A stretch of 64,000 nt of DNA from Sphingobium estronivorans (GTDB lineage: Bacteria > Pseudomonadota > Alphaproteobacteria > Sphingomonadales > Sphingomonadaceae): the NCBI RefSeq assembly GCF_008692605.1, contig NZ_LFCT01000014.1:84901-148900 (forward strand). The letters run 5' to 3'. Position 1 is the stretch's first letter. Every line of letters begins with the position of its first letter. The notes under the pieces are model-generated. The model saw only the letters and a list, made by a program, of their open reading frames with translations. It searched no databases and had not been told where the DNA came from. Positions 10,751 to 21,924 of the stretch are shown piece by piece. The translations under genes were made by a program, and so were the position numbers.

Positions 10751-11665
10751 ATGGCCGGAAAGACCAATGTCCCCGCGGTTCCTGCGCTGGGCGGTGAAGC
10801 CAGCCTCAACCGCTATCTGTCGGAAATCCGCAAATTTCCGATTCTGACGCCCGAGCAGGAATATATGCTTGCGAAGCGCTATGCCGAGCATGCGGATTCC
10901 GAAGCTGCGGCGCAGCTCGTGACCTCGCACCTGCGTCTCGTGGCGAAAATCGCCATGGGGTATCGCGGTTATGGCCTGCCCGTCAGCGAACTGATCAGCG
11001 AAGGCAATATCGGCCTGATGCAGGGCGTTAAGAAATTCGAACCGGATCGCGGCTTCCGCCTGGCGACCTACGCCATGTGGTGGATTCGCGCTTCGATCCA
11101 GGAATTCATCCTGCGGTCCTGGAGCCTTGTGAAAATGGGCACCACCGCCGCGCAGAAGAAGCTGTTCTTCAACCTGCGCCGGATGAAGAACAATATCGAG
11201 GCTTTCGAGGATGGCGACCTGCATCCCGATGACGTGAAGAAGATCGCGACCGATCTGGGCGTCACGGAAGAGGAAGTCGTGTCCATGAACCGTCGCATGG
11301 CGATGGGCGGCGACACGTCGCTCAATGTGCCGATGCGCGAGGATGGCGAAGGTCAGTGGCAGGACTGGCTGGCGGACACCGATCCGCTTCAGGATGAGCG
11401 CGTAGCTGACCGGCAGGAAAGCGAAATGCGCCATGACATGCTGGTCGAGGCGATGGACGACCTCAACGATCGCGAGAAGCATATTCTTGCCGAGCGCCGG
11501 CTGGCCGAAGAGCCGAAGACGCTGGAGGAGCTGAGCCAGGTGTATGGCGTGTCGCGGGAACGCGTCCGCCAGATCGAGGTGCGGGCTTTCGAAAAGCTGC
11601 AAAAGGCGATGATGCGGATCGCGGGCGACAAGCTGAGCAAGATGGCGCGGTTGGCGACCGCCTGA
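10751..11665 (+). CDS. rpoH: RNA polymerase sigma-32 factor (heat shock)
   Basis: Sigma-70 family group 3 factor that directs heat-shock transcription. Region 2 (RLVAKIAMGYRGYGLPVSEL, FEPDRGFRLATYAMWWIRASI), the RpoH box QKKLFFNLRR and region 4 with helix-turn-helix (EELSQVYGVSRERVRQIE) are all visible. The start is the ATG at 10751 (304 aa). Many alphaproteobacteria have two rpoH copies; only this one is in the window. The clpP and lon promoters here are probable targets. Confidence 0.96.
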   Translation: MAGKTNVPAVPALGGEASLNRYLSEIRKFPILTPEQEYMLAKRYAEHADSEAAAQLVTSHLRLVAKIAMGYRGYGLPVSELISEGNIGLMQGVKKFEPDRGFRLATYAMWWIRASIQEFILRSWSLVKMGTTAAQKKLFFNLRRMKNNIEAFEDGDLHPDDVKKIATDLGVTEEEVVSMNRRMAMGGDTSLNVPMREDGEGQWQDWLADTDPLQDERVADRQESEMRHDMLVEAMDDLNDREKHILAERRLAEEPKTLEELSQVYGVSRERVRQIEVRAFEKLQKAMMRIAGDKLSKMARLATA

Positions 11666-11686
11666 CCCGGTGCAAGAGAGACAAGG

Positions 11687-11716
11687 AAAAAGCCCCGGAG
11701 CGATCCGGGGCTTTTT
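11687..11716 (+). terminator. Terminator of rpoH
   Basis: AAAAAGCCCCGGA pairs with TCCGGGGCTTTTT around a 4-nt loop, 22 nt after the stop. The A-rich/T-rich flanks would let it work from both sides, also for the converging M28 peptidase gene. Confidence 0.9.
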
Positions 11717-11749
11717 CTTTTGTCGGCGATGGCTGACAGGGAAGGGGGG

Positions 11750-13405
11750 TTATTTCCCCGCCCGGCTCCGGTCGCGGATGGTGCGGAATTCGTCGCCCGG
11801 CGCCCAATTGGGCCAGTCGGTGGTGTTGGCCAGTGCCCGCCCGACATCATAATAAAGTTTCAGGTCTGCTTTCACCCCGCTCCAGTCCCATTTCGGGTCA
11901 TATTCATCCTTGGGGCCGTGATAGCGATGTTCCTCATAATCCTTGGCCGCCGCGGCGCCTGCCGCCGGGCCGCCCTTCACCAGATCCTGCCCGCCCTCGA
12001 AATAGAGCATCGGCACGCCATGCTTGGCGAAGCTGAAATGATCTGAGCGATAGTAGAAGCCCTTTTCGGGCGTCGGTTCGGTGCTCGCCACCCGCTTCTG
12101 CGCGGCGAGCGCCCGGTCGAGATAGGCGTCGAGCTGTGATTTGCCCTTGCCGATCACGACCACATTTTTCGCAAGCCCGGCCATGCTGAGCGCGTCCATA
12201 TTCACCCCGCCCACGGTCTGTCCCAAAGGGAAGACGGGATGGTTGCCATAATAAGCCGACCCCAGAAGGCCCGATTCCTCCGCTGTCACGGCCAGGAACA
12301 CCTGGCTGCGATCGGTCGGACCGGCCCGCACATTGGCTTCGGCCAGCGCCACCAGCGCCGCCGTTCCAGTCGCATTGTCGATCGCGCCGTTGCAGATGTC
12401 GTCGCCGTCCGGCGCCGCTTCGCAATGGCCCAGATGATCCCAATGTGCCGCATAGAGCACATATTCATTCGGCCGCGTCTTGCCCGGCAGCAGGGCGACG
12501 ACATTTTTCGAGCTATGCTTGCGGATGGCGTTGTCGAAGGAGACGCTGGCTTTCACGCCCTTCAGCGGCACCGCCTTGAACCCGCGCTTCTTCGCCGCCG
12601 CCATCAGCGTGTCCAGGTTGAGGCCGGCGCTCGTCATCAGCGCGGCCGCCTTGTCCTTCTGTATCCAGCCAATGGCGGCGGACTGGGCGGCATTGCCGTT
12701 GGTGCTGTCCGCGACATGCTGGGCGCCGCTCCAACTCGATTGCACGACATTCCAGCCATAGGCGGCCGGCACGGTGTCATGCACGATGATCGCCGCCGCC
12801 GCGCCCTGCCGCGCGGCCTCCTCGAACTTGTAGGTCCAGCGGCCATAATAGGTCATCGCCCGGCCACCGAACGGGCCGCTGAGCGTCGGCGATTGATAAT
12901 CGGGATCGTTCACCAGAATGATGACCGTTTTGCCCTTCACATCGACGCCGGCATAGTCGTTCCACTTCTTCTCCGGCGCATTGATGCCATAGCCGACGAA
13001 GACGACGGGACTGTCCTTCACCTCGATATGCGGTTGGCCGGTGCGATAGGTGGCGATCACCATGTCGGGCCCGTAATTGGCGGAAACGGCGCTCTTGCCC
13101 CCAGTGAACCGCAGCGGCGAGACATTCTTTGCCGCGATCTCCACCAACGGCACATCCTGGAACCAACTGCCCTTGTTGCCGGGCTTCAGGCCCAGCGCCT
13201 CGAACCGTTGCACCAGATAGGCGAGGGTCTTTTCCTCGCCCACGGTGCCCGGCGCACGGCCTTCATAGGCGTCGGACGAAATTTCCTTCACGACCTCCTT
13301 CATCGTGTCGATGGAAGGGCCGTTGTCGGATGAAGCGGCGGCAGCGGACAGGGCGCAGGACAGAGCGACCAGCGGCAGCGTGAACTTGGCGAAGGACTGG
13401 CGCAT
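11750..13405 (-). CDS. Secreted M28 family zinc aminopeptidase
   Basis: A 551-aa exported exopeptidase. The signal peptide is MRQSFAKFTLPLVALSCALS with cleavage near AAAASS. An apical PA-like insert (about 130-270) precedes the M28 catalytic domain: AAHWDHLG (first metal ligand His), GAIDNATGTAA (bridging Asp), VTAEESGLLGS (catalytic and ligand Glu), NMDAL and the late SDHFSF (His). I chose the ATG at 13405 because the signal peptide begins there; the frame stays open upstream but overlaps the divergent S9 gene region. Confidence 0.9.
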   Translation of the reverse strand: MRQSFAKFTLPLVALSCALSAAAASSDNGPSIDTMKEVVKEISSDAYEGRAPGTVGEEKTLAYLVQRFEALGLKPGNKGSWFQDVPLVEIAAKNVSPLRFTGGKSAVSANYGPDMVIATYRTGQPHIEVKDSPVVFVGYGINAPEKKWNDYAGVDVKGKTVIILVNDPDYQSPTLSGPFGGRAMTYYGRWTYKFEEAARQGAAAAIIVHDTVPAAYGWNVVQSSWSGAQHVADSTNGNAAQSAAIGWIQKDKAAALMTSAGLNLDTLMAAAKKRGFKAVPLKGVKASVSFDNAIRKHSSKNVVALLPGKTRPNEYVLYAAHWDHLGHCEAAPDGDDICNGAIDNATGTAALVALAEANVRAGPTDRSQVFLAVTAEESGLLGSAYYGNHPVFPLGQTVGGVNMDALSMAGLAKNVVVIGKGKSQLDAYLDRALAAQKRVASTEPTPEKGFYYRSDHFSFAKHGVPMLYFEGGQDLVKGGPAAGAAAAKDYEEHRYHGPKDEYDPKWDWSGVKADLKLYYDVGRALANTTDWPNWAPGDEFRTIRDRSRAGK

Positions 13406-13473
13406 TTCAGGAACCTCGACAGGAATTGGCGCGGATGATGGCATCGTGCGCGGGGGGCTGCAAGCGTGAGCCG

Positions 13474-13499
13474 TTGACAGTTTTACTGCCGTATATATT
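13474..13499 (+). promoter_or_regulatory. Possible promoter of the S9 peptidase gene
   Basis: TTGACA at 13474-13479 and TATATT at 13494-13499. The 14-nt spacer is short for sigma-70, so this is weak. Confidence 0.3.
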
Positions 13500-13523
13500 C
13501 GTGATCCCGCAAGGGGGGATTTC

Positions 13524-15509
13524 ATGCAACTGAAGTATTTCGGCTTTTTGATTATGGCCGCGTCGGCCATGCCGGCCCATGGGCAAAGCCAGGCGGCGAA
13601 GGCATTCGGCGCGCGCGCTCTTATCGACGTCAGTATTTCCCCGGACGGCAAATCGATCGCGTTGGTGGAGCCGCTGGCCGGACGCGGTTCGGTCGTGTCG
13701 GTGGCGCCGGTCGACGGAAGTGCGGCGCCCAAGCCGGCCCTGCTGTCGGACGGTAAGGAGGACAGGCTGTTCAACTGCGCCTGGCCGGGCAATGCGCGTT
13801 TGGCCTGCAACGCCTATATGATCAGCGCCATCTATGGCGAAAAAATGGGATGGACGCGCATGCTGGCCGTCAATTCGGACGGCAGTGACCTAAAGGTCCT
13901 GAGCGCGCGCGGAAATGACGAAGCATTGGGCTTCGTTCTGGGCGGCGGGAACATCATCGACTGGCTGGGCAAGGATGGTGCCGACAGCGTGTTGATGGAC
14001 CGCTATTATGTGGCGGAAAAGTCCACCGGCCGGATGATTTCCAATCAGCGCGAAGGCTTGGGCGTGGACCGGGTGAACATCCGCACGCTGGCCCGTACGA
14101 TGGTGGAACCGCCGCGTGGCGATGCAGTGAGCTACATCACCGACGGACACGGTAATGTCCGCATCATGGTTACGCGCCCAAGGACGAACCTGGGCTATGG
14201 CGGCCATCGCTACAATTATTTCTATCGCAAGAAGGGGGAGCGGGAATGGCTACCGCTCTCGACACAATCGGTGTCGGGGATCGTGGCGACGGGGTTCGAG
14301 GCCTATGCCGTCGATCCCGATCTGGATGTCGTCTATGGCGGCGATACGGTGGATGGACGGAACGGCATCTACACGATCAGTCTTGACGGCAGCATGAAGA
14401 AGGAACTGCTGTTCGAACGGCCGGGCGTCGACGTCAACGATCTGATCCGCATCGGGCGGCACCGGCGTGTCGTGGGCGTCAGTTGGGTCACGGACCGGCG
14501 GCAGTCGGTGATGTTCGATCCTGAACTGAAGAAATTCGCGGCGGCGCTGGGCAAGGTGCTGCCCAATGCGCCGCTGGTCACGTTCGTCGATGCCAGCGAA
14601 GATGAAAGCAAGCTCGTCCTGCTGGCGACCAGCGATGTCGATCCCGGCAGATATTATCTGTTTGACAAGCAGACCCGGAAATTGGCCGAGATCGCGCCGG
14701 TTCAGGAGGCGCTGAACGGCACTCTTTTGTCGGAGGTCAAATCCGTCGCCTATCCCGCGTCGGACGGCAAGATGATCCCCGCTTATCTGACGCTCCCGGC
14801 AGGCAGCGACGGCAAGGGACTGCCGGCCATCGTCATGCCTCATGGCGGACCCTGGGCGCGGGACGAATGGGGTTTCGACTGGCTCGCCCAGTTTTTCGCC
14901 CATCAGGGCTACGCCGTGCTCCAGCCGAATTTCCGTGGTTCGACGGGGTTCGGCGCGGAATGGCTGGGCGGCAGCGGGTTCAAATCCTGGCAGCAGTCGG
15001 TCGGCGACATCGATGACGCCGGACAATGGCTGGTGAGCCAGGGCATTGCAGTGCCATCCCAACTGGCCATCGTCGGTTGGTCCTATGGGGGCTATGCGGC
15101 GCTCCAGTCCGCTGTCGTCGATCCGCAGCTCTACAAGGCAATCGTCGCCATTGCGCCGGTGACGGACATTGGCGACCTGCAAACGGAAGCGAAAGGCGAT
15201 TACAGCCCCGCCACGCTGGAGGCGCTGTTCGGTGACTCGACAGTGGCGCAGGCCGGTTCGCCCGCGCGCCATGCCGATGCCTTTGTCGCGCCGGTTCTGA
15301 TGTTCCATGGGGATATCGATCAGAATGTGTCGGTCGCCCAATCCCGCCTCATGGCGTCCCGATTGCGGGGCAAGGGTAAGTCGGTCGAACTGGTCGAATA
15401 TAAGGGGCTGGACCATCAACTTGTCGATGGCGAGGTGCGCAGCCAGATGCTGGATCGCGCCGACCGTTTCCTGCACGATGCGCTTCGCCTGCCGGCCGCG
15501 AAACCCTGA
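13524..15509 (+). CDS. Secreted S9 (prolyl oligopeptidase / acylaminoacyl-peptidase) family peptidase
   Basis: A 661-aa exported serine peptidase. The N-terminus is a signal peptide (MQLKYFGFLIMAASAMPAHG). Residues about 30-400 form a WD/beta-propeller-like region, and the C-terminal alpha/beta-hydrolase domain carries Ser520 in GWSYGGY, Asp599 in HGDIDQNV and His631 in GLDHQ. The oxyanion segment PHGGPWARD is typical. Probably digests peptides in the periplasm together with the divergently encoded M28 aminopeptidase. Confidence 0.92.
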   Translation: MQLKYFGFLIMAASAMPAHGQSQAAKAFGARALIDVSISPDGKSIALVEPLAGRGSVVSVAPVDGSAAPKPALLSDGKEDRLFNCAWPGNARLACNAYMISAIYGEKMGWTRMLAVNSDGSDLKVLSARGNDEALGFVLGGGNIIDWLGKDGADSVLMDRYYVAEKSTGRMISNQREGLGVDRVNIRTLARTMVEPPRGDAVSYITDGHGNVRIMVTRPRTNLGYGGHRYNYFYRKKGEREWLPLSTQSVSGIVATGFEAYAVDPDLDVVYGGDTVDGRNGIYTISLDGSMKKELLFERPGVDVNDLIRIGRHRRVVGVSWVTDRRQSVMFDPELKKFAAALGKVLPNAPLVTFVDASEDESKLVLLATSDVDPGRYYLFDKQTRKLAEIAPVQEALNGTLLSEVKSVAYPASDGKMIPAYLTLPAGSDGKGLPAIVMPHGGPWARDEWGFDWLAQFFAHQGYAVLQPNFRGSTGFGAEWLGGSGFKSWQQSVGDIDDAGQWLVSQGIAVPSQLAIVGWSYGGYAALQSAVVDPQLYKAIVAIAPVTDIGDLQTEAKGDYSPATLEALFGDSTVAQAGSPARHADAFVAPVLMFHGDIDQNVSVAQSRLMASRLRGKGKSVELVEYKGLDHQLVDGEVRSQMLDRADRFLHDALRLPAAKP

Positions 15510-15549
15510 GGGAAAAGTCGCAGGCTAAAATGCCCGTTGCGCGGCGGCC

Positions 15550-15756
15550 CTAGCGGCTGTTTTCCAGCACCGGCAGGTCGGGGCCGGGGATAGCCGAGAT
15601 GGCGACATTGGCAAACATGACCAATCCCGCGAGGATCATCAGCACGCCGCGCTTGCGGTCGCCCCTTTTCACAATGGCGTGGATACCGCCGCCGGTCAGC
15701 GCCATGCCCGCCAGCATCAACAGGGATAAAATCGTGCCCGCCATGAAGCAGGCCAT
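15550..15756 (-). CDS. Small two-helix membrane protein, unknown function
   Basis: 68 aa from ATG 15756 (an ATG at 15780 is also in frame). Two hydrophobic segments are clear: FMAGTILSLLMLAGMALTGG and VLMILAGLVMFANVAISAI, joined by a short KRGDRKRG basic loop, which suggests an inner-membrane hairpin. No family recognised. Converges with the S9 gene and is divergent from rpiB. Confidence 0.55.
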   Translation of the reverse strand: MACFMAGTILSLLMLAGMALTGGGIHAIVKRGDRKRGVLMILAGLVMFANVAISAIPGPDLPVLENSR

Positions 15757-15831
15757 AGGCGGGCGGCTGGAGTGTGGCAATATCGCGGTTCACCTCCTAT
15801 GAGGCGCCAGAACGAATCAATTTTCTCGTGA

Positions 15832-16284
15832 TTGGACAACCGGCAGTTGAAAATCGCACTCGCTTCCGACCATGCCGCCGTCGATCTGAAGGCGGAACTT
15901 GCAGACTGGCTGCGCGCAGAAGGCCATGAGGTCGACGATCTGGGTCCGGCGACCGCGGATCGCGTGGACTATCCCGACTTCGGTTATAAACTGGCGACAG
16001 CGGTGGCGTTCGGCGCGGCCGAGCGTGGCATTGCGCTCTGCGGATCGGGGATCGGCATTTCCATCGCCGTCAACCGCAACCCCGCCTGCCGCTGCGCGCT
16101 GGTTTCCGAGCCGCTGTCGGCCGCGCTGAGCCGCGAACATAATGACGCCAATGTCCTCGCCCTGGGCGCGCGCCTGATCGGCGTGGACATGGCCAAAGCC
16201 TGCGTCACCGCCTTCCTTTCCACCGAATTCGGCGGTGGCCGCCATGCTGGCCGCGTCGAAAAACTGTCCCAGCCCGCGCTGTAA
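15832..16284 (+). CDS. rpiB: Ribose-5-phosphate isomerase B
   Basis: Interconverts ribulose 5-phosphate and ribose 5-phosphate (RpiB/LacAB family). The opening [13 protein letters not shown] and the catalytic [12 protein letters not shown] loop are diagnostic. There is no suitable ATG: translation must begin at TTG 15832 or TTG 15847. glyA follows after 11 nt, so the two are one operon. Confidence 0.93.
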   Translation: MDNRQLKIALASDHAAVDLKAELADWLRAEGHEVDDLGPATADRVDYPDFGYKLATAVAFGAAERGIALCGSGIGISIAVNRNPACRCALVSEPLSAALSREHNDANVLALGARLIGVDMAKACVTAFLSTEFGGGRHAGRVEKLSQPAL

Positions 16285-16295
16285 GGAGACTTTGC

Positions 16296-17609
<1,314 letters not shown>

Positions 17610-17617
17610 GAAAAGCC

Positions 17618-18079
17618 TTGCGTTGCCCCTTCTGCGCTCATGACGACAGTCAGGTAAAGGACAGCCGCCCGACGGAGGATGGCGCCGCCATTCGCCGTCG
17701 GCGTCAGTGCGAAGCCTGTGGCGCGCGCTTCACCACTTTCGAGCGGATACAACTCCGCGACATCTGGGTGGTGAAGAGCGAGGGGCGCAAGGAAGCCTTT
17801 GATCGCGACAAGCTGGCGCGCTCCATCGGGATCGCCTGTCGGAAGCGGCCCATCGACCCCAGCCGTCTGGAAAAGCTGATTTCCGGCATCCAGCGGCAGT
17901 TGGAAACCAGCGGCGACGGCGAAGTCCCGGCGCGGGCGATTGGCGAGATGGTGATGGAGGGACTGAAACGCCTCGACAGCGTGTCCTATATCCGCTTCGC
18001 CAGCGTCTATAAGGACTTCACCGACGCCCGCGATTTCGAGGATTTCGCCTCGACCGTGAAGGAAGTCGGGAGTGAGTGA
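17618..18079 (+). CDS. nrdR: Transcriptional repressor NrdR
   Basis: Zinc-ribbon plus ATP-cone protein that represses ribonucleotide reductase genes when dATP is high. Zinc ligands are Cys3, Cys6, Cys31 and Cys34; the ATP cone begins at [16 protein letters not shown]. The start is a TTG at 17618, 8 nt after glyA, and the protein begins directly at the zinc ribbon (MRCPFC) as in other NrdR. Overlaps trmJ by 8 nt. Confidence 0.96.
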   Translation: MRCPFCAHDDSQVKDSRPTEDGAAIRRRRQCEACGARFTTFERIQLRDIWVVKSEGRKEAFDRDKLARSIGIACRKRPIDPSRLEKLISGIQRQLETSGDGEVPARAIGEMVMEGLKRLDSVSYIRFASVYKDFTDARDFEDFASTVKEVGSE

Positions 18080-18803
18080 GGCCGTGACCTCCCCTCCTCC
18101 CGTCATCGTTCTGGTCCGGCCGCAGCTTGGCGAGAATATCGGCAAGGCGGCGCGGGCGATGCTGAATTTCGGGCTGACCGAGATGCGGCTGGTGTCTCCT
18201 CGGGATGGCTGGCCCAATCCAGATGCGGGACCGTCTGCGGCTGGCGCGGATATCGTGCTGGACAAAGCCGTCGTCTTCGAAAGCCTGGCCGATGCGGTGG
18301 CCGATTGCGCGCATGTCTATGCGACGACGGTGCGCAAACGGGGCGTGACCAAACCGGTCGTGACCCCGGATGAGGCCGCACGGGAAATTCATGCCGCCAC
18401 CGGGCGGTCGGCCTATGTGTTCGGGCCGGAGCGGTCCGGGCTGGAGACCGAGGACGTGGCGCTGGCGCGCAAGATTCTGACCGTGCCGATCAATCCCGAA
18501 TTCGGATCGCTCAATCTGGCGCAGGCGGTGATTTTGTGCGCCTATGAATGGTCGAAGCGCGCGTCCCTGGAGCAGCCCACTGTGGTCGATCTGGGCGAAC
18601 CGGCGCCGCAGGCGGAGCTGGAGGGGATGATCGAGCAGTTCGAGACGCTGCTCGAAGGCGCGGGTTATTTCTTCCCGCCGGATCGCGCCCCAGCGACCAA
18701 GCGGACGCTGCGCAACCTGTTGACCAAGCCGGGCTGGAACCATCTGGAGGTCCGAACCCTGCGTGGAGTGCTCTCGGCCTTGGGGAATCCGCGCGCCCGT
18801 TAG
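18072..18803 (+). CDS. trmJ: SPOUT family tRNA/rRNA methyltransferase (TrmJ-like)
   Basis: Probably 2'-O-methylates position 32 of tRNAs. SPOUT trefoil-knot motifs are visible: [16 protein letters not shown] at the N-terminus, FGPERSGLE, and [16 protein letters not shown]-terminal helical extension (about 170-243) fits TrmJ. The GTG at 18072 overlaps the end of nrdR, which implies translational coupling. Its end overlaps the converging chorismate mutase gene by 4 nt. Confidence 0.88.
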   Translation: MSEAVTSPPPVIVLVRPQLGENIGKAARAMLNFGLTEMRLVSPRDGWPNPDAGPSAAGADIVLDKAVVFESLADAVADCAHVYATTVRKRGVTKPVVTPDEAAREIHAATGRSAYVFGPERSGLETEDVALARKILTVPINPEFGSLNLAQAVILCAYEWSKRASLEQPTVVDLGEPAPQAELEGMIEQFETLLEGAGYFFPPDRAPATKRTLRNLLTKPGWNHLEVRTLRGVLSALGNPRAR

Positions 18804-19096
18804 CCTCGGATGCGGTCGTATTCCACCATTTCGTAGGCGATGGACGCTTCGACCAGTTGGTCCCAAAGGTCTGCGATGATCTCGGCTGGAGCGCCAAGGC
18901 GATCCGCTGCGGCACGGGCGTTCTCAATCACCTGCGCCTTGCGCGCTTCATCGCGGACGGCGCCCCGGTCGGGCTTGATGCGGGCGGCGGCGCGCATATG
19001 GGCGAAGCGCTGGTCGAGCAGCGCGACCAGCTGACGGTCGAGTTCGTCCACCCCTGCGCGGACTTCGGCCATGGTCGTGTAACTATCGGGGTTCAT
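18800..19096 (-). CDS. Chorismate mutase (AroQ class)
   Basis: A 98-aa all-helical monofunctional chorismate mutase that makes prephenate for Phe/Tyr synthesis. Characteristic residues are the N-terminal VRAGVDELDRQLVALLDQR with its arginine, ARIKPDR, RDEARKAQVIENAR and the C-terminal DLWDQLVEASIAYE. Converges with trmJ. The gap 19097-19277 before rpsD must hold the rpsD promoter, but I saw no strong match. Confidence 0.88.
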   Translation of the reverse strand: MNPDSYTTMAEVRAGVDELDRQLVALLDQRFAHMRAAARIKPDRGAVRDEARKAQVIENARAAADRLGAPAEIIADLWDQLVEASIAYEMVEYDRIRG

Positions 19097-19277
19097 GGCC
19101 CCGCTGCCTAAGCCCGGAAACAGGCCCTGTCGAGGGTTGACATCATGTCATCGCTTCGTCATAGGCGCCGCTTCGCGATTGGCCCCGCATCCCGGTGAAG
19201 CGGCGGCCCTGCCCCTGAAATATGGATCGCAGGCGATACCGGGGACAACGTTAGAAGCAATTGTTTAGGAAATTATC

Positions 19278-19892
19278 ATGTCGAAGCGTTCCAGCGCAAA
19301 GTACAAACTTGACCGCCGGATGGGCGAGAACATCTGGGGTCGCCCCAAGAGCCCGGTCAACAAGCGTGAATATGGCCCCGGCCAGCACGGTCAGCGCCGC
19401 AAGGGCAAGATGTCGGACTATGGCATCCAGCTGCGCGCCAAGCAGAAGCTGAAGGGCTATTACGGCGACATCACCGAGAAGCAGTTCAAGAAGAGCTACA
19501 TCGAGGCCGCCCGTATGAAGGGTGACACCGGTCAGAACCTGATCGGCCTGCTGGAGCGTCGCCTGGACGCTGTCGTCTACCGCGCCAAGTTCGCGCCGAC
19601 CATCTTCTCGGCCCGCCAGATCGTTTCGCACGGCCACATCTATGTGAACGGCGTGAAGTGCAACATTGCCTCGCGTCTGGTGAAGCCGGGCGACGAAATC
19701 ACCCTGGGCAAGAAGGCGCAGGAAATGGCGCTGGTTCTGGAAGCGCAGAGCCTGCCCGAGCGCGACATCCCCGACTATGTGTCGCCCGATGGCGCCGCCA
19801 AGGTCACCTATGTCCGCGTTCCCTCGCTGGACGAAGTGCCCTATCCGGTGAAGATGGAACCGAATCTGGTCGTCGAATTCTATTCGCGCTAA
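19278..19892 (+). CDS. rpsD: 30S ribosomal protein S4
   Basis: Primary 16S rRNA-binding protein and assembly initiator. Its 204 aa begin [16 protein letters not shown], and the S4 domain holds [28 protein letters not shown]. It is a single gene away from the ribosomal protein operons, as usual in alphaproteobacteria. Confidence 0.98.
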   Translation: MSKRSSAKYKLDRRMGENIWGRPKSPVNKREYGPGQHGQRRKGKMSDYGIQLRAKQKLKGYYGDITEKQFKKSYIEAARMKGDTGQNLIGLLERRLDAVVYRAKFAPTIFSARQIVSHGHIYVNGVKCNIASRLVKPGDEITLGKKAQEMALVLEAQSLPERDIPDYVSPDGAAKVTYVRVPSLDEVPYPVKMEPNLVVEFYSR

Positions 19893-19973
19893 AGCATTTT
19901 GAAGTCGGCTGAATAGGCTGACGGCTCGCAAAATGCGGCAAAAATAGCTTCAGCGGCGAATGTCCGAACAAGG

Positions 19974-20006
19974 AAGGGGCGGTCCTATGGGCCGCCCCTT
20001 TTCTTT
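19974..20006 (+). terminator. Terminator of rpsD
   Basis: AAGGGGCGG pairs with CCGCCCCTT, followed by a T-rich run. Confidence 0.85.
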
Positions 20007-20035
20007 TGCGTTGCGGACGCGGGATTCGCGCCAAG

Positions 20036-20062
20036 AAAAAGGGGCCGCCTTTCGGCAGCCCC
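20036..20062 (-). terminator. Terminator of the alpha/beta hydrolase gene
   Basis: GGGGCCGCC and GGCAGCCCC pair around TTTC with one mismatch. The A5 tract at 20036-20040 becomes a T tract on the minus strand, 27 nt after the minus-strand gene ends. Confidence 0.75.
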
Positions 20063-20088
20063 CTCGGCGTATCAAATCTCGAACGGGA

Positions 20089-20745
20089 TCAGCGGATCGG
20101 CGAATCCGGCGACAACCGCATGTCGAGATAATTGTCGACCGACTTCATCAACTGGTCCAGTTCATGTTCGAAAAAGTGGTTGGCGCCACGGATTTCGTCA
20201 TGATGGATGGTGATGCCCTTCTGGGTGCGCAGCTTGTCGACAAGTTTCTGCACGGCGCTGGCGGTCACGACCTCATCGGCCGTTCCCTGCACGATGATGC
20301 CTGACGAGGGGCAGGGGGCCAGGAAGGAGAAATCATACATGTTCGCCGGCGGCGCGACCGAGATGAAGCCGCGAATTTCCGGGCGACGCATCAGAAGCTG
20401 CATGCCGATCCACGCACCGAAGGAGAAACCGGCGATCCAGGTGGTCTGCGCTTCGGGATGGAAGCTCTGCACCCAGTCAAGGGCGGCTGCCGCATCGGAC
20501 AGTTCGCCAATGCCATTGTCGAACGTGCCCTGGCTGCGTCCCACGCCGCGGAAGTTGAACCGCAGCACCGCAAAGCCACGCTTCACGAAGGTCTTGTAGA
20601 GCGCCTGGGTGATCCGGTCGTTCATCGTGCCGCCGCCCTGGGGGTGCGGGTGCAGGATCATCGCGACGGGCGCGCGGGGGCGGGGCGGGGGGCTGAAGCG
20701 GCCTTCGAGGCGACCTTCGGGACCGGGAAAGATTACGTCGGGCAT
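20089..20745 (-). CDS. Alpha/beta hydrolase (dienelactone hydrolase-like)
   Basis: A 218-aa cytoplasmic hydrolase of unknown substrate. It has the HPHPQGGGTMND segment near the start, FNFRGVGRSQG, the nucleophile elbow AGFSFGAWIG (Ser), an acid in GTADEVV and His in GANHFFEHE. This COG2945-type family occurs widely in proteobacteria. Start chosen at ATG 20745; the frame continues upstream only as antisense of the cysteine desulfurase gene. Divergent from that gene. Confidence 0.88.
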   Translation of the reverse strand: MPDVIFPGPEGRLEGRFSPPPRPRAPVAMILHPHPQGGGTMNDRITQALYKTFVKRGFAVLRFNFRGVGRSQGTFDNGIGELSDAAAALDWVQSFHPEAQTTWIAGFSFGAWIGMQLLMRRPEIRGFISVAPPANMYDFSFLAPCPSSGIIVQGTADEVVTASAVQKLVDKLRTQKGITIHHDEIRGANHFFEHELDQLMKSVDNYLDMRLSPDSPIR

Positions 20746-20877
20746 GGCACCTGTTATGGTTCTGGGCGGCGTGAGGCCGCGAATGGAGACGGCGCAGCAG
20801 CATAGGCTGGCGCTGCGCGACAGACCGCCTATATAGAAGTCGCTACCATTTCCGCAATCAATGAGTGTTTTCCGGCC

Positions 20878-21924
20878 TTGGCCTCCGATCGTCTCTATCT
20901 GGATCACGCCGCGACCACGCCCATGCTGCCTGCGGCCAAGGCGGCCATGATCGAGGCGCTGGAGAACTGGTCCAACCCCTCCAGTCCCCATAGCGACGGA
21001 AGGGCGGCCCGTGCCGCGTTGGAGGAGGCCCGTCGCCGGATCGGCGCCGCGCTGGGTTGGGAAGGGCAGATCGTCTTCACGTCCGGCGCCAGCGAGGCCA
21101 TCGCGATTGCCCTGACCCGCGCCAAGGCCGACCGCGTCCTGACCTCCCCTGTGGAGCATGATTCGGTGTTGCGGGTGACGCCCAATGTCGGGCGGCTGGA
21201 CGTCGATCCCGATGGTATTCTCATTCGTCATTCCAGCACGGACGGGCAGGACGGCGCGAAAACCATTCTCGCCATCCAGCATGTCAACAACGAAACCGGC
21301 GTGATCCAGCCGCTTGACGCCATCGCGCGGGAAGGCGTCATCCTCTTTGCCGATTGCGCCCAGAGCGCCGCCAAGCTCCCGCTTCCCCAAGCCGACATGA
21401 TGGCCATCAGCGCCCATAAATTCGGCGGCCCCCCTGGCATCGGGGCGCTCCTCATCAAGGATCTCGGCCTGATCCATCCCAGCGGAGGGCAGGAACAGGG
21501 CTATCGGGCGGGCACGGAAAATCTCCCCGCCGTCCTTGCCATGGCCGCGGCGTTGGAAGCGCGCACCGACTGGCTCCACCGGGCCGCCGCCCTTCGCGCC
21601 AAACTCGACGCCGCCATCGAGGATCATGGCGGTCAGATCGTCGCCCGCAATGCCCCGCGCATGCCCGCCATCGCCAGCTACCGCATGCCCGGCCTCTCGG
21701 CTCGCGCCCAACTCATCCAGTTCGACCTTGCGGGCATATCGGTTTCCGCAGGCAGCGCCTGCTCGTCCGGCTCGCTCAAGACCAGTCATGTCCTCCATGC
21801 CATGGGCTGGGACGAAGTGCAGGCCGGCGAAGTCATCCGCGTCAGCTTCGGCCCCATGACCGGCGAAGTCGACATAGACCGCTTCATCGCCCAATGGACC
21901 AAAATGGCCGAGCGCGCCCGATGA
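20878..21924 (+). CDS. Cysteine desulfurase-like PLP enzyme, copy 1
   Basis: Class V aminotransferase fold (NifS/IscS). The Schiff-base Lys is in ISAHKFGGP, the catalytic Cys loop reads SVSAGSACSSGSLKTSHVL, and the N-terminal YLDHAATTP motif is intact, so it should release sulfur from cysteine as an enzyme persulfide. The 348 aa begin at a TTG (20878). Its stop overlaps the ATG of a second paralog (ATGA). Confidence 0.88.
   Translation: MASDRLYLDHAATTPMLPAAKAAMIEALENWSNPSSPHSDGRAARAALEEARRRIGAALGWEGQIVFTSGASEAIAIALTRAKADRVLTSPVEHDSVLRVTPNVGRLDVDPDGILIRHSSTDGQDGAKTILAIQHVNNETGVIQPLDAIAREGVILFADCAQSAAKLPLPQADMMAISAHKFGGPPGIGALLIKDLGLIHPSGGQEQGYRAGTENLPAVLAMAAALEARTDWLHRAAALRAKLDAAIEDHGGQIVARNAPRMPAIASYRMPGLSARAQLIQFDLAGISVSAGSACSSGSLKTSHVLHAMGWDEVQAGEVIRVSFGPMTGEVDIDRFIAQWTKMAERAR

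Noticed and set aside
16285..16295. Glycine riboswitch before glyA
   Set aside because: Only 11 nt separate rpiB and glyA.
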